Positions 19,176 to 28,827 of a DNA stretch of 64,000 nucleotides are shown here, in pieces. The translations under genes and the position numbers were made by a program. This DNA comes from Roseimicrobium sp. ORNL1 (lineage in GTDB: Bacteria; Verrucomicrobiota; Verrucomicrobiia; Verrucomicrobiales; Verrucomicrobiaceae): positions 1-64,000 of the forward strand of contig NZ_CP049143.1 in assembly GCF_011044495.1 (NCBI RefSeq), given 5' to 3'. The notes under the pieces are model-generated. The model did no database searches. It saw nothing but the letters and a program-made list of their open reading frames with translations, and was not told where the DNA came from. Position 1 is the stretch's first letter; every line of letters begins with the position of its first letter.

Positions 19176-22100
19176 GGGTCTTCCATTCTTACATTGTTAA
19201 CGCGAGTTCCAGCTGGCAGGTCTTTGATCATGTTTTTGATCTGCGTACCAAGGCTCCGGTTCACGCTGCTATCCAACCCCCACATATTACTCATCACATC
19301 CAAGCCGCCAAGCTGAAGATCTTGAATGTGATCAGCATCAATCTCGCGCTTCAAACCCGCCTCTTTGCGGTACCTCGATTGGGTTGTACCACCACGGACT
19401 GGTGAACGCGTTACAATAGTATCGGCTTCGGTCAACGCAGCAGCTTTTGCATCGGCAGCTGCACGCTGGGCGTCAGTCCACCCCACCTTGTACTTGAGAG
19501 TGAGGTCAACTCCGATTTTTGCGGTCGCTGCCTCACCAGCAGCAGACGCCTCAGGTGTCACCGAGACCGCCTTTGAGGCCACGGACTCCACCTCCCCAGT
19601 TATATTTGGCACTTTGCTGGCGGTTTTGCTAAATCGTCCAGCAACCCCTGGAACTGCCATCATGGTCAAGTTAGCTGCCATTTCCTCAGGCGTGTTTCCC
19701 AACACACCTTGAACTTCTTGAATTACGGCATCAGTGTTACCACTAATGGCATGATGCGCTGCATTAGTGACGTGTCCCACGTCATTTACAGCCTTGTTTA
19801 GAATTGCCCCCGACTTTGCGTCAGCTCTGGCAGCCGATTCCTGGCAAACTGCACCGAATGTGACAGCGTTGAAGATTGCCCCGCACATATCATCGACATA
19901 CTGAAAGGTGCCCACGACGGAGCCCCGCAGATTGTCGTCGAACTTCTTCAAATCAAATAGCCCCAGAGGGTCGAAGCTCGTCCACGGATTCTGCTGCACA
20001 TACGCATACAAGTTCGGGCCATCGACAAAGCCTGCAGGGTCGCGGCTCAGCCACACGCCGGTTTCCAGGTCGCGGTAGCGGAAGCCTTCGTTGAGCAGGC
20101 CGGTGGGGTCTTCTTCCTTGGTGTTGGCGCGCTGGCGGTCGGCGTTGCTGCCGGTTTCCACGGGGCGCTTGCCGTAGGCTTCGTAGCTGGCGGTCCAGGT
20201 GAGGTCGCCGGTGCTGTCGCTCTGGGCCACGACGTCGCCGCGGCCGTTGCTCAGGTTGAACTTCGCCTCGCCGTACCGAAGCGAATATAGCAGCCCACCT
20301 ACGCCACCGCCCATGTCGGGGCCGCGCTGGTACTCGACGGTAGGTTGGGTGTTGAGGGTGCCTGATGGTACATCGGTGATAGAGTACTCTGCCACGCTCA
20401 CCCCACCGCTGTAGGTCACTGCGGTGGCAACACCCGACTCCTCCCGCGTGTTTCGCCGCATCCGGTAATCATAGCCATACCGGTATAGTGCGGTGCCACC
20501 ACCCTCGGTCACCTCCACCTCTGTCAGGCGGTTGTTCCAATCCCAACGGTAGGTGTGAGTCGGCACACCCTCCCGCATCCGAGTGGCGCGGTTGCCGTTG
20601 GCATCGTAGGTGTAGGTCACCAACGTATTGTTGGTGTCATTCGCAGTGAGCTGGTTCAGCGCATTGTAGGTGTAGATGCTAGCTACTCCCTCGGGCTCCA
20701 GCCCGTTCACCCACTTGCCGGTGCGGTTGCCGGCTGCATCATACCCGTAAGTCGTGGATACCACGCTGCCGTCGGAGTGCTTCACTACCTTCTCGAGTTT
20801 TAAGCGCGACGCTGCGTCGTACTCCATGGTCGTGGTGCGATTGCTGTTGGGCACCGCGCCGCCGGTTGTCTGGTTCCAGCGCTCCTCCTGCCGCACCACA
20901 TTACCCCCGGCATCATAGGCGATGCCCATCGACATCAGCGCGCTGGGCGCGTCCTCGTTATACAAGGCGCGTTGCACGAGGCGCCCGTGTGCGTCATAGG
21001 ACTGTCGTTGCAGCAGCCCATTTCCCTGGCCCAGGGCCACGCAACGTCCCGCAATATCATACTCCCACGAGGTGACACGCCCCGCCTCCGTCAGACTGAT
21101 GAGGCGGTTCACCCCGTCATAGGCATGGTTCACCACACGGCCAGTGCCGTAGGTGCTCTTCACCCGGTTGCCCGCCAGGTCGTACTCATAGCTGTGGGTG
21201 AAGCCACGTGAGGTCTCGCTCAACGTCTTACCCAGCGCATCATATGTGTAGCTTACGTTGAGCGTGGCATCGGCGCTTTCATCCACGCTGAGGAGCTGCC
21301 CGGCAACATCATAGGCATAGGTGCGCACGTTGTGCGGCGTGGCAGCCTGCGCATTCGTGAACATCTTCATCTGCGTGAGCCGGTGCCGGTCGTCGTAGTG
21401 GAAGGTGGTGACCTGCCCCTTGGCATCCACGGTGCGCGTCTTGTTGAGCGCGTCATACTCATTGGTCACGAGCAGACCGGCAGGTGTGCTCTCCGTGAGC
21501 ACACGCTTCAGGTCGTCGTAGGTCCACGTGGTGATGTTCCCATTGGGGTCCTTCACCGAGGTGCGATTGCCCGAGCCATCATAGCCGAACTCCGTCATCT
21601 GGTTTAGTGGATCCCAAGTCTTGATGAGCCGGTTGTGCAGGTCGTATTCATTGACCGTCTTGCGGTTGGCAGTGTCCCACGCTTCCAGCACATTGCCGTT
21701 GGCATCATACACACTGCGTGTCATCAGCGCCTGAGCCGTGCCTCCATTCACGGACACGGGCGGCAGATGTGTTTCCAACAAACGCGAGGCGCGATCGTAC
21801 ACCTTGGTGGTCTCCTGACCAAACGCATCGATGACACTGACCACACGGCCCAGGCGGTCATATTCGGTGGCGACGGAGGCCCGCCGCACCCGTCCTACCG
21901 TGGCATCATACGCGGGCGGAGCCGTCGTCTGTACCGCGCGATTCCGGTTGTCGTACACGGTCTCGCTCACACGACCGATCGGATCGGTCACCGCCACCAC
22001 ATTTCCCACCGCATCATAGGTGTTCTGCACTGTGGGTTTGACCGCAAGCCCACTGGGCAGAGTTACTTCGGGCTGCTCCACTTTCACGGGACGTCCGGCG

Positions 22101-25100
22101 TCGTCGTAGAACGAACGGGCCACCCGGCCCATCACATCGGTCACAGTGATAGGCTTGCCCAGGCTGTTGTAGGTAGTGGTTTGCGTGAGGTTTCCTGGAT
22201 AAGTCACCTTCACCACGCGGTTCATGGCGTCATACTCCGTCGTCGTTGTTTGGCCCAGCGCATCAGTTAAGGAGATGGGATTCCCCACGGGATCATACTC
22301 CGTGAGCGTGGTGCCTCCGTCTGCGGAGGTCACGGATACGGGCCGGCGCAATGCATCATATTCGGTGATCACCTCCACTCCGCGGGGATCTCTCGCGTGC
22401 GTGGGTTTAGCCACATCCCAGATGGTGCGGAGGGAACTATCATTGTACTCCCATTCAGAAGTCAGGCCCGCCCGCGTCGACGAGGTCCGCATCGCATCCC
22501 CGGCATACTCATGCTCGGTCACAATGCCCTTGGAATCCTTTTCCCAGATCACGTCGTGCGCTCCGTTGTATTTCCACTCCTGCACGAGGTCTACGCCACG
22601 TCCGTCCGCGACATCGTTGCCGTTGAGATCCAGGGTGGTTTTTACCCGGCGGTCCGGCCCGTCATACTCATGGAACGTCACCGTGCCTACCTCGTCCTTT
22701 TCCCACAACAGATTGCCCCGCGTGTCATAGTGCCACACGCGGTCACTACCATCCGGGTGCACCGTGCGGATGCGATTGCCCTGGACATCGTAAGCATGGC
22801 GCGTGGTGAATCCACGCGCGTCGATGGTGCGCAAGAGAAGATCGCGCTCGCTGTAGTCATACCGTGTCTCCAGCGCCAACCCACCGGGGTCTGCCACCTC
22901 ACGAGTGATGTTCCCGCGACCGTCACGCTCCACTTCATACACAAGGTCGCGTTCACCCAATTCAGGATGCAGAGCCCTTACGATTTCACGTTTCGCGAAG
23001 GTCTTGCGACCCGGTCCCGTCTCATACTCCACCTCACGCTGGTAGATGGGGTCCCCCTCTGCATCGAACACATTCACCCACATCGGCAAGCCGGTGGCGC
23101 CGTTGCGGATGTATTGCTTCCGCACGCCACGCTCATCGAATACTTCGACAAGATTGTCCTGGTTGTCATACACGAAGAAGCGTGATCCCCCCAATGGATT
23201 GACTTGTGCGAAGGGCAGCGGGTTTCCAAAGAGGTAAGACCACTGCGTGACGGCACCGTTAAGCCCAGTGAAGGACACGAGATTTCCTCCCTGAGCGGGA
23301 TCAAACACGAACTCCATGTTCCCCATTGGGCTATGAATCGTCATGTTTGAAAACGTGTAGACCGCCAAATGCTGGTAGTGCAGATCCCACAACTCCTCCA
23401 CATCAGGTGGCGGTGAAAATAAGTCACCTCCTGAAAAGCTGTAGGTATAAGTGCCCGCCGTACCGGTGACTGACGTACCTGCAGAAACGTATAACTGCCC
23501 TTCCACAGTGACGTTGGAGCTCAGGGCGCAACTGACGGACGCACCCATGGATGGGCCGCTGACTCCGAGGACCCTTTGCGGGCGACCGATTTGCTTCCGC
23601 ACAAGCACGCCCGCCGCCGAGCCTGAGACGGGATCAACACAGATCTGCTCGTAGGTGTGGTTGTGATCAAGTGCCTGATTAAAGGAATATGCGCGCCCCT
23701 CCGGCTCCGTCACCGCTGTGAGGAACACATGCGCAATCTTCTCGGGGCCGTCGTTGGGATTCTCCGGATCCGGTGGCAGCGGGGTGGGATCCGTCTCTAT
23801 AAGGCCCGAGAACGTGTAACTCGTGGTAGCGCCATCTTTGGTTGTCGATGCCAAGACCGGGACGACGGTGCCTTCGACATTGAGAGGGGTATAAGCAAAG
23901 GTCGTGGCGGAGTCCGTATTGGAGGCCACCGACTCCACCAGACCGTTGGGATTGATCTGCACCTGGATAACACCGGCGCCGATGCCACCTGCGATCGTTG
24001 TGGCCACAAGCGACGTCGGTGAGCCATAGGAGTACCCAAAGACCTGGCCGCGCCGATCCGATGCGGTGGTCATGCGATGGTACATCATGACGACCCGACT
24101 TTCCTTCGCGTCCCGTCGGTTGGAGGCAAACCCTTGAATAACCGGCGTCCGTTCGTAGCAGCACTCTCCACCGGTATACTTGCCGAGGAGAAAATTGTAG
24201 GGGTTCCCTTCCTCATCCCACTGGGAAGTGAGGGTGTTGAACTTCGTGATCACGTTTCCGCGCTCTTCCCGGGTGTGAATCCATCGTTGGGTCCCCTTGT
24301 GCCATTTATATCGCTGTGAGTTGCCCTGCTCATCTACCACGGTCGCGGTGAACCGTATCGGGTTCAGGTAAGTGCCAGGCACCAGGTCGTTGTACTGCCG
24401 GATGAGTTTCTCCACAGTGACTCCTGCGCAAATGTTTGATACAAAGCCTGCTCCGAATGGACGATCCGGACGCTCGTGAAACTTGAGTCCTGAAATGTTT
24501 GACCAGGTCTCTTCCGCATAGTCCCGCCGCACTGACAGGGACATGTGGGTCCCCGGCGCCGCTCTCATATGGGCGTCTGAGATGCTTTGCCGCAGGGTGG
24601 CGTTGTATGCATCTACATAAGTCGAACATTGAGGTGTTTTGTATTCATCTTCTGGATCGGGGAACGAGTCCCTCATCGGCTTGCCATCCATGCCAATCCG
24701 GCGGAACTGTGGCCCCGCAGAATCCGAAGCGCTCGCCGCCATCGTCGGTTGGGGGCCGGGAGGTGGAGGGTTGTCGCCTCCATCAGGCATCCTTTGCCAG
24801 CCAAGAAGTTTGTATGTGACAGTGCAATCTTTATTGGCAAAAATTCCAGGGTAATTCCCGGCATCTGTCTGCCTCCCCACCACCGTCTTGGTCCAATTGT
24901 CAGTCTCAGGAGGTCCTACTGGCGGAGATGTGATGCTTCTCCATGACACTGCTACCGTAGTTCCTAGCGGGAGTGGCGTATCGAAGTGAGCATCAAAATA
25001 AAATCTCACATCCGTTTCTATGATGGCTCCGACGCCATTCCAAGGAGGCTGAGGAGTATCACATGTACAAGAGCCTTCAGATTCCTCACAGTTACAACTA

Positions 25101-27478
25101 GAGCTTCCCGAACCTCCTTGTGACAAACAACCGCAGTCATGTCCACTGCCAGGAAGAGGCTCCACATATACCTCCCTGTTGGACTGGTGATGTGCAGTGG
25201 CAGAGTCCGCCTGTTCTGGTGGAGTCTGTGTGTGGAATACTTGTGGAGTGCCCTCCACCCATTCACCGCCGCCAGCGGGTATGATGCAGGGTGTATAAGT
25301 ATGCGTAATGTCATACCAAACCTCCGTCGTGAGTTCGGGAAGGTGTGCCGATTTATTCGGGGGATTTGATGCTCCCGCGACATACGAGGAAGAAAAACTT
25401 TTATCCGGAACCATTCCCCCAGCGGGTCCGCCGACGCTCGAACCGCCGCCAGCATTCGCCAGGATCGGCAGTTCCTCGGGCGAATAAGGCTCGGAGATCG
25501 CTGGTCTTCCTGGGTAGCTATTGGGATCGCGCGGATCCGTGCCCGCATAAATTTCGGTGATGTTGTCATGTCCATCGCCGTCCCAGTCATCGTTGTACTC
25601 GCGACCGTCATTCCCGAGATCGTTGTGATTCAGACCAAGCGGACCGGAAGGAATGCCAAGGCGGAACTCGAAGTCATCGCCATTGGCCGCATTAGAGTCG
25701 GTGTCTGCAAGTGCCGGATCGAGATTGCTGGATTCTTCTTCCTCGTTGAACAAATAATCCCCGTCTGGATCGTCATAGGCGTCTGTCGGATCAGTGGGAT
25801 TGAGACCGTGGGCGATTTCCCACACATTGGTCATGCCATCGTTGTCCCGGTCATAGTCACGCGGGTAGTTTAGCAGGAGATTCCAGCCATACTGGTAAGC
25901 CTGCAGATTCTTCGTGCCATCTCCATCCAAGTCCCCATTGGCATCATCCCAGGGGTCGGTGGGATTCATGCCATAGTACTGCTCGATACTGTTTGGAATG
26001 CCCCCTCCATCCGAGTCTGTCACATCCACCATGTAGTAGTCCGTATAAACCGCACTCAACGAGTGAGCATCTGTCGGGCTGACACCTGCCGACTGAAAGA
26101 CAATGACTTCTTCATAATCACTCAGTCCATCGTCGTCCGAGTCGACATCATTGTCGCTGGTACCTAGGACACTCTCTTCGCCCGAGGTGAGACCATCTCC
26201 ATCAGCGTCCACGGCTGTATACGGCTGCTCGTCCTGCCAGTTCGGGATTGTGTCAGAGTCGGCATCGCCCAAAACGTCCCCATACCACGAGACGTTGTTG
26301 AACTGGCTCCAATTGGACGAATCTCCAGGAAATGGATCCTTATAATTGTCGATATTGTCGGTATCCGTATCTGTAAAGACATCCCCGTACCAATAGGTGC
26401 CGTTAACATGACTGTAATTCGAACCGTCTTCAGGAAATGGGTCTTCGGCATTGGGAAATCCATCACCATCAACATCATTGGGAGGAAATGGACTCGGGTC
26501 CTGCCAGTTCAAAATCCCATCGTTGTCGGCGTCAAAAAAGACCTGAGAAAGCCATGTAATGCCATTTGTAGAACTATAGTTGTTTGCATCAAACGGAAAC
26601 GGATCGGTGGAATCTGGAATGCCGTCGACGTCAGCATCTGATGGAGGGGAGTAAGGCTCCGGATCCTCCCAGTTGACGATGCTGTCTGAATCAGAATCTC
26701 CGAGCACGTCTCCGTACCAGGAGATTTGGTTAGTGCCACTGAAGTTGGTGCTATCGGCGGGAAAAGGATCCTGACTGTTCAGGATGCCATCCCCATCACG
26801 ATCTGGCCCCCAAGGTTCTTCATCCTGCCAATTGACGGTGCCGTCCGAGTCGTAATCCCCCAACACGGAGTCATACCAATAAATACTGTTGGTATAACTG
26901 AAATTGCTTCCATCGTCCGGAAAGGGATCCGATGAATTGTAAATACCATCTCCATCCGAGTCGTAGTACTCCTGAAAATCGCTTCGACCATCCCCATCGG
27001 TATCGATGTTGACGGGTGAAGTGAAGCTGGTGGTTACTTCAAATTCATTGGTCAACCCATCGCTGTCATAGTCTCCGCTGGGGTTGGACAACAATAGATA
27101 ATCGACCAAATCACTGCGTCCGTTATCATTGGAATCGTCATCTAATGGATTGGTGTCCGTTGTGAAAACCTCATCGCCGTCGGTAATGAGGTCTCCGTCT
27201 GAATCGAGATTATAAGGATTTGTACCCAAGTAGCTCTCGTACCATCCGGGCAAGTTATCCCCGTCATAGTCACTGCTATCCGGTCCTTCAGACGGCTCTG
27301 GGTCTTGGGAGTTCCAGACTGGGTTGCCACTCGAATCTGGTTGGTACTGCGCCCGGAGTGGTGAGCTCAGTAGGAGTATGCCAGCTAGCAATTGGGCTCC
27401 ATGCCCAAGCGCAAACCAACGACGATAAAAGTTTCGAAGGGAACTAGGGGAACGCTCGGAATATCTCATACTACGCAA
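19172..27478 (-). CDS. Giant RHS/YD-repeat polymorphic toxin with calcium-type N-terminal repeats
   Basis: 2768 residues, probably secreted: a basic N-terminus then LLAGILLLSSPLRAQ. Residues about 44-660 carry many DxDxDG thrombospondin-type-3-like calcium repeats, including five copies of a roughly 50-residue unit marked by WYGDV...DxDSDxIxNWxDP (about 199-430). A Cys/Gly-rich patch is near 775-815. YD repeats fill roughly 1400-2430 and should form the hollow RHS shell. The RHS core ends at the canonical cleavage junction DPLGL (2503-2507). The last 261 residues are the toxin module: a linker with a hydrophobic AAxLTMMAVPGVAG stretch, then a nuclease-like end with His2717 and Asp2720 in DADHIQDLQLGG and SVNRSLGTQI. 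This could be an HNH-like or HxxD (Ntox15-like) nuclease. Base composition drops in the N-terminal and toxin parts. RHS is certain; the enzyme type is inference. Confidence 0.93.
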   Translation of the reverse strand: MRSMRYSERSPSSLRNFYRRWFALGHGAQLLAGILLLSSPLRAQYQPDSSGNPVWNSQDPEPSEGPDSSDYDGDNLPGWYESYLGTNPYNLDSDGDLITDGDEVFTTDTNPLDDDSNDNGRSDLVDYLLLSNPSGDYDSDGLTNEFEVTTSFTSPVNIDTDGDGRSDFQEYYDSDGDGIYNSSDPFPDDGSNFSYTNSIYWYDSVLGDYDSDGTVNWQDEEPWGPDRDGDGILNSQDPFPADSTNFSGTNQISWYGDVLGDSDSDSIVNWEDPEPYSPPSDADVDGIPDSTDPFPFDANNYSSTNGITWLSQVFFDADNDGILNWQDPSPFPPNDVDGDGFPNAEDPFPEDGSNYSHVNGTYWYGDVFTDTDTDNIDNYKDPFPGDSSNWSQFNNVSWYGDVLGDADSDTIPNWQDEQPYTAVDADGDGLTSGEESVLGTSDNDVDSDDDGLSDYEEVIVFQSAGVSPTDAHSLSAVYTDYYMVDVTDSDGGGIPNSIEQYYGMNPTDPWDDANGDLDGDGTKNLQAYQYGWNLLLNYPRDYDRDNDGMTNVWEIAHGLNPTDPTDAYDDPDGDYLFNEEEESSNLDPALADTDSNAANGDDFEFRLGIPSGPLGLNHNDLGNDGREYNDDWDGDGHDNITEIYAGTDPRDPNSYPGRPAISEPYSPEELPILANAGGGSSVGGPAGGMVPDKSFSSSYVAGASNPPNKSAHLPELTTEVWYDITHTYTPCIIPAGGGEWVEGTPQVFHTQTPPEQADSATAHHQSNREVYVEPLPGSGHDCGCLSQGGSGSSSCNCEESEGSCTCDTPQPPWNGVGAIIETDVRFYFDAHFDTPLPLGTTVAVSWRSITSPPVGPPETDNWTKTVVGRQTDAGNYPGIFANKDCTVTYKLLGWQRMPDGGDNPPPPGPQPTMAASASDSAGPQFRRIGMDGKPMRDSFPDPEDEYKTPQCSTYVDAYNATLRQSISDAHMRAAPGTHMSLSVRRDYAEETWSNISGLKFHERPDRPFGAGFVSNICAGVTVEKLIRQYNDLVPGTYLNPIRFTATVVDEQGNSQRYKWHKGTQRWIHTREERGNVITKFNTLTSQWDEEGNPYNFLLGKYTGGECCYERTPVIQGFASNRRDAKESRVVMMYHRMTTASDRRGQVFGYSYGSPTSLVATTIAGGIGAGVIQVQINPNGLVESVASNTDSATTFAYTPLNVEGTVVPVLASTTKDGATTSYTFSGLIETDPTPLPPDPENPNDGPEKIAHVFLTAVTEPEGRAYSFNQALDHNHTYEQICVDPVSGSAAGVLVRKQIGRPQRVLGVSGPSMGASVSCALSSNVTVEGQLYVSAGTSVTGTAGTYTYSFSGGDLFSPPPDVEELWDLHYQHLAVYTFSNMTIHSPMGNMEFVFDPAQGGNLVSFTGLNGAVTQWSYLFGNPLPFAQVNPLGGSRFFVYDNQDNLVEVFDERGVRKQYIRNGATGLPMWVNVFDAEGDPIYQREVEYETGPGRKTFAKREIVRALHPELGERDLVYEVERDGRGNITREVADPGGLALETRYDYSERDLLLRTIDARGFTTRHAYDVQGNRIRTVHPDGSDRVWHYDTRGNLLWEKDEVGTVTFHEYDGPDRRVKTTLDLNGNDVADGRGVDLVQEWKYNGAHDVIWEKDSKGIVTEHEYAGDAMRTSSTRAGLTSEWEYNDSSLRTIWDVAKPTHARDPRGVEVITEYDALRRPVSVTSADGGTTLTEYDPVGNPISLTDALGQTTTTEYDAMNRVVKVTYPGNLTQTTTYNSLGKPITVTDVMGRVARSFYDDAGRPVKVEQPEVTLPSGLAVKPTVQNTYDAVGNVVAVTDPIGRVSETVYDNRNRAVQTTAPPAYDATVGRVRRASVATEYDRLGRVVSVIDAFGQETTKVYDRASRLLETHLPPVSVNGGTAQALMTRSVYDANGNVLEAWDTANRKTVNEYDLHNRLIKTWDPLNQMTEFGYDGSGNRTSVKDPNGNITTWTYDDLKRVLTESTPAGLLVTNEYDALNKTRTVDAKGQVTTFHYDDRHRLTQMKMFTNAQAATPHNVRTYAYDVAGQLLSVDESADATLNVSYTYDALGKTLSETSRGFTHSYEYDLAGNRVKSTYGTGRVVNHAYDGVNRLISLTEAGRVTSWEYDIAGRCVALGQGNGLLQRQSYDAHGRLVQRALYNEDAPSALMSMGIAYDAGGNVVRQEERWNQTTGGAVPNSNRTTTMEYDAASRLKLEKVVKHSDGSVVSTTYGYDAAGNRTGKWVNGLEPEGVASIYTYNALNQLTANDTNNTLVTYTYDANGNRATRMREGVPTHTYRWDWNNRLTEVEVTEGGGTALYRYGYDYRMRRNTREESGVATAVTYSGGVSVAEYSITDVPSGTLNTQPTVEYQRGPDMGGGVGGLLYSLRYGEAKFNLSNGRGDVVAQSDSTGDLTWTASYEAYGKRPVETGSNADRQRANTKEEDPTGLLNEGFRYRDLETGVWLSRDPAGFVDGPNLYAYVQQNPWTSFDPLGLFDLKKFDDNLRGSVVGTFQYVDDMCGAIFNAVTFGAVCQESAARADAKSGAILNKAVNDVGHVTNAAHHAISGNTDAVIQEVQGVLGNTPEEMAANLTMMAVPGVAGRFSKTASKVPNITGEVESVASKAVSVTPEASAAGEAATAKIGVDLTLKYKVGWTDAQRAAADAKAAALTEADTIVTRSPVRGGTTQSRYRKEAGLKREIDADHIQDLQLGGLDVMSNMWGLDSSVNRSLGTQIKNMIKDLPAGTRVNNVRMEDP

Positions 27479-27674
27479 CCTCGTTAATCCTTATTTTCTG
27501 GAAAATAACTAAGTACTTCTACCGACTTTCCCTAGATTGCGCAACTGTTTATTCGAACACTTAATCGAATTTTCGCCACTTGACCAGAAGATTGGTTTGC
27601 GCAGCGACCCCTTGAATAGTTTCCGGCGTTTTAGTTGGCACCAGCGACCAGGTTCTATGCTGGATGTGAGCGCG

Positions 27675-28697
27675 TTAAGGCTGCCCAGGCCCAGGCGCTG
27701 GTGCCTCAAGCGGAGTTCCGTTGGTAGCAGGTCGCAGAGCGGGATGTGTCTCGGGCTTGGGTGCTGCGGGAGGAGCCACTGGTGGAGCAGGCTGTGCAGG
27801 AGCACTGGGCATCGCACCGGCGCCCGTGACGGGTTCTGGACGAAGGGTGGCAGGTGGCTGCGCCACCGGCGAGGGTGCCGGCGTGGCCGTGCGGGGCGGT
27901 TGCGGTTGCGGGCGCGGGGCGCTTGTGGGGAATGGCGTGATCGGTCTCCCCGGGGCTGCGGCCACGCCGTTGGAGGGCGTGGGCAGTACCCGAGGGGCAT
28001 TGTTCAACGTACGAGCCGGTACCATGACGCCTGGGGTCCTTTTTGGGACAGGCGCGGTGGCTGCCACGGCACTGGACCCACTGCCCCCTCCACAGCCACA
28101 GCCTGAGCCGGACTTTTCTCCTGCCGAGGCCACCTTCGAAGTGCCCCCGCCACCGCCGCAACCACAGGTGGAGTCTTCCTCATGGGCCAGTGCGGCGGGC
28201 GTGGAATGCTTCTCCCGCTCCACTTCATGCACCACGCCACCGGTGACGACGGCTCCAAGCAGGAGGCCGTGAAAGAGGAGGACGGAGGGTGCGGCGAGGG
28301 CACCCAAGATGGCGGGGGTGCTGCCGATGCCCAACTCTTGTGAGGCTTGCGCGGAGGCGGCGGCAGCTGCTTTCCGGGTGGGACCGGTATGAGCACAGGG
28401 GCCGGAGCCGATGTTGTCTGCGCTCTTCTCTAGCAAGGTGTCCCAGGCGGCCTGGTAGCGGCGTTGACGGACGAGGAGACAGGCGTGCCACACGGTGAGC
28501 AGGGTGAGCGGTACGAGACTGAGGAACCACGGGAGACTGTTCACCCGGCCCACGAGCATGAGCGCGCCGACGGCGAGGATGGCGCTCCAGAGCATGACGC
28601 GTCGACGGTCCTCGGTGACGCTCACGAGCTGGCTACGGAGCAAGTCCAGCACCTGGGGTGCGGCAGTGGTGGCATAGGGAGAATTCGACTCGGGCAT
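27675..28697 (-). CDS. Membrane protein with CGCGG clusters and a Pro/Ala-rich tail
   Basis: 340 residues from MPESNSPYATTAAPQVLDLL; the upstream extension to 28946 is unlikely. Two hydrophobic helices at about 34-75 (VMLWSAILAVGALMLVG, SLVPLTLLTVWHACLLV) and one at about 130-155 (ILGALAAPSVLLFHGLLLG). Then come two Cys/Gly clusters (CGCGGGGG and GCGCGGGSG) and a 150-residue Pro/Ala-rich low-complexity tail. No family recognised. The clusters could bind metal. It reads in the same direction as the RHS gene, 196 bases upstream, so a shared role in export or activation of the toxin is possible but unproven. Confidence 0.65.
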   Translation of the reverse strand: MPESNSPYATTAAPQVLDLLRSQLVSVTEDRRRVMLWSAILAVGALMLVGRVNSLPWFLSLVPLTLLTVWHACLLVRQRRYQAAWDTLLEKSADNIGSGPCAHTGPTRKAAAAASAQASQELGIGSTPAILGALAAPSVLLFHGLLLGAVVTGGVVHEVEREKHSTPAALAHEEDSTCGCGGGGGTSKVASAGEKSGSGCGCGGGSGSSAVAATAPVPKRTPGVMVPARTLNNAPRVLPTPSNGVAAAPGRPITPFPTSAPRPQPQPPRTATPAPSPVAQPPATLRPEPVTGAGAMPSAPAQPAPPVAPPAAPKPETHPALRPATNGTPLEAPAPGPGQP

Positions 28698-28827
28698 AAG
28701 AAAAGAGAGATTGCGCAGGCGGGTGACTTCCGCGCAATGACATTTTCTCGATAACCTGCCGGGGCGGCACGCTGGCACGCCCCGGGCTCGGCGCCCTGCT
28801 TCTGCATGGCGCTGCCCTGCCTGGCTG

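Noticed and set aside
20100-22700. Regular short repeats resembling a CRISPR array
   Set aside because: They are the codons of YD repeats inside the RHS gene, with variable spacing and an intact reading frame.
18549-27478. T6SS effector cluster
   Set aside because: No VgrG, PAAR, Hcp or adaptor gene nearby and the RHS protein has a Sec-type signal, so only the toxin/immunity part is claimed.
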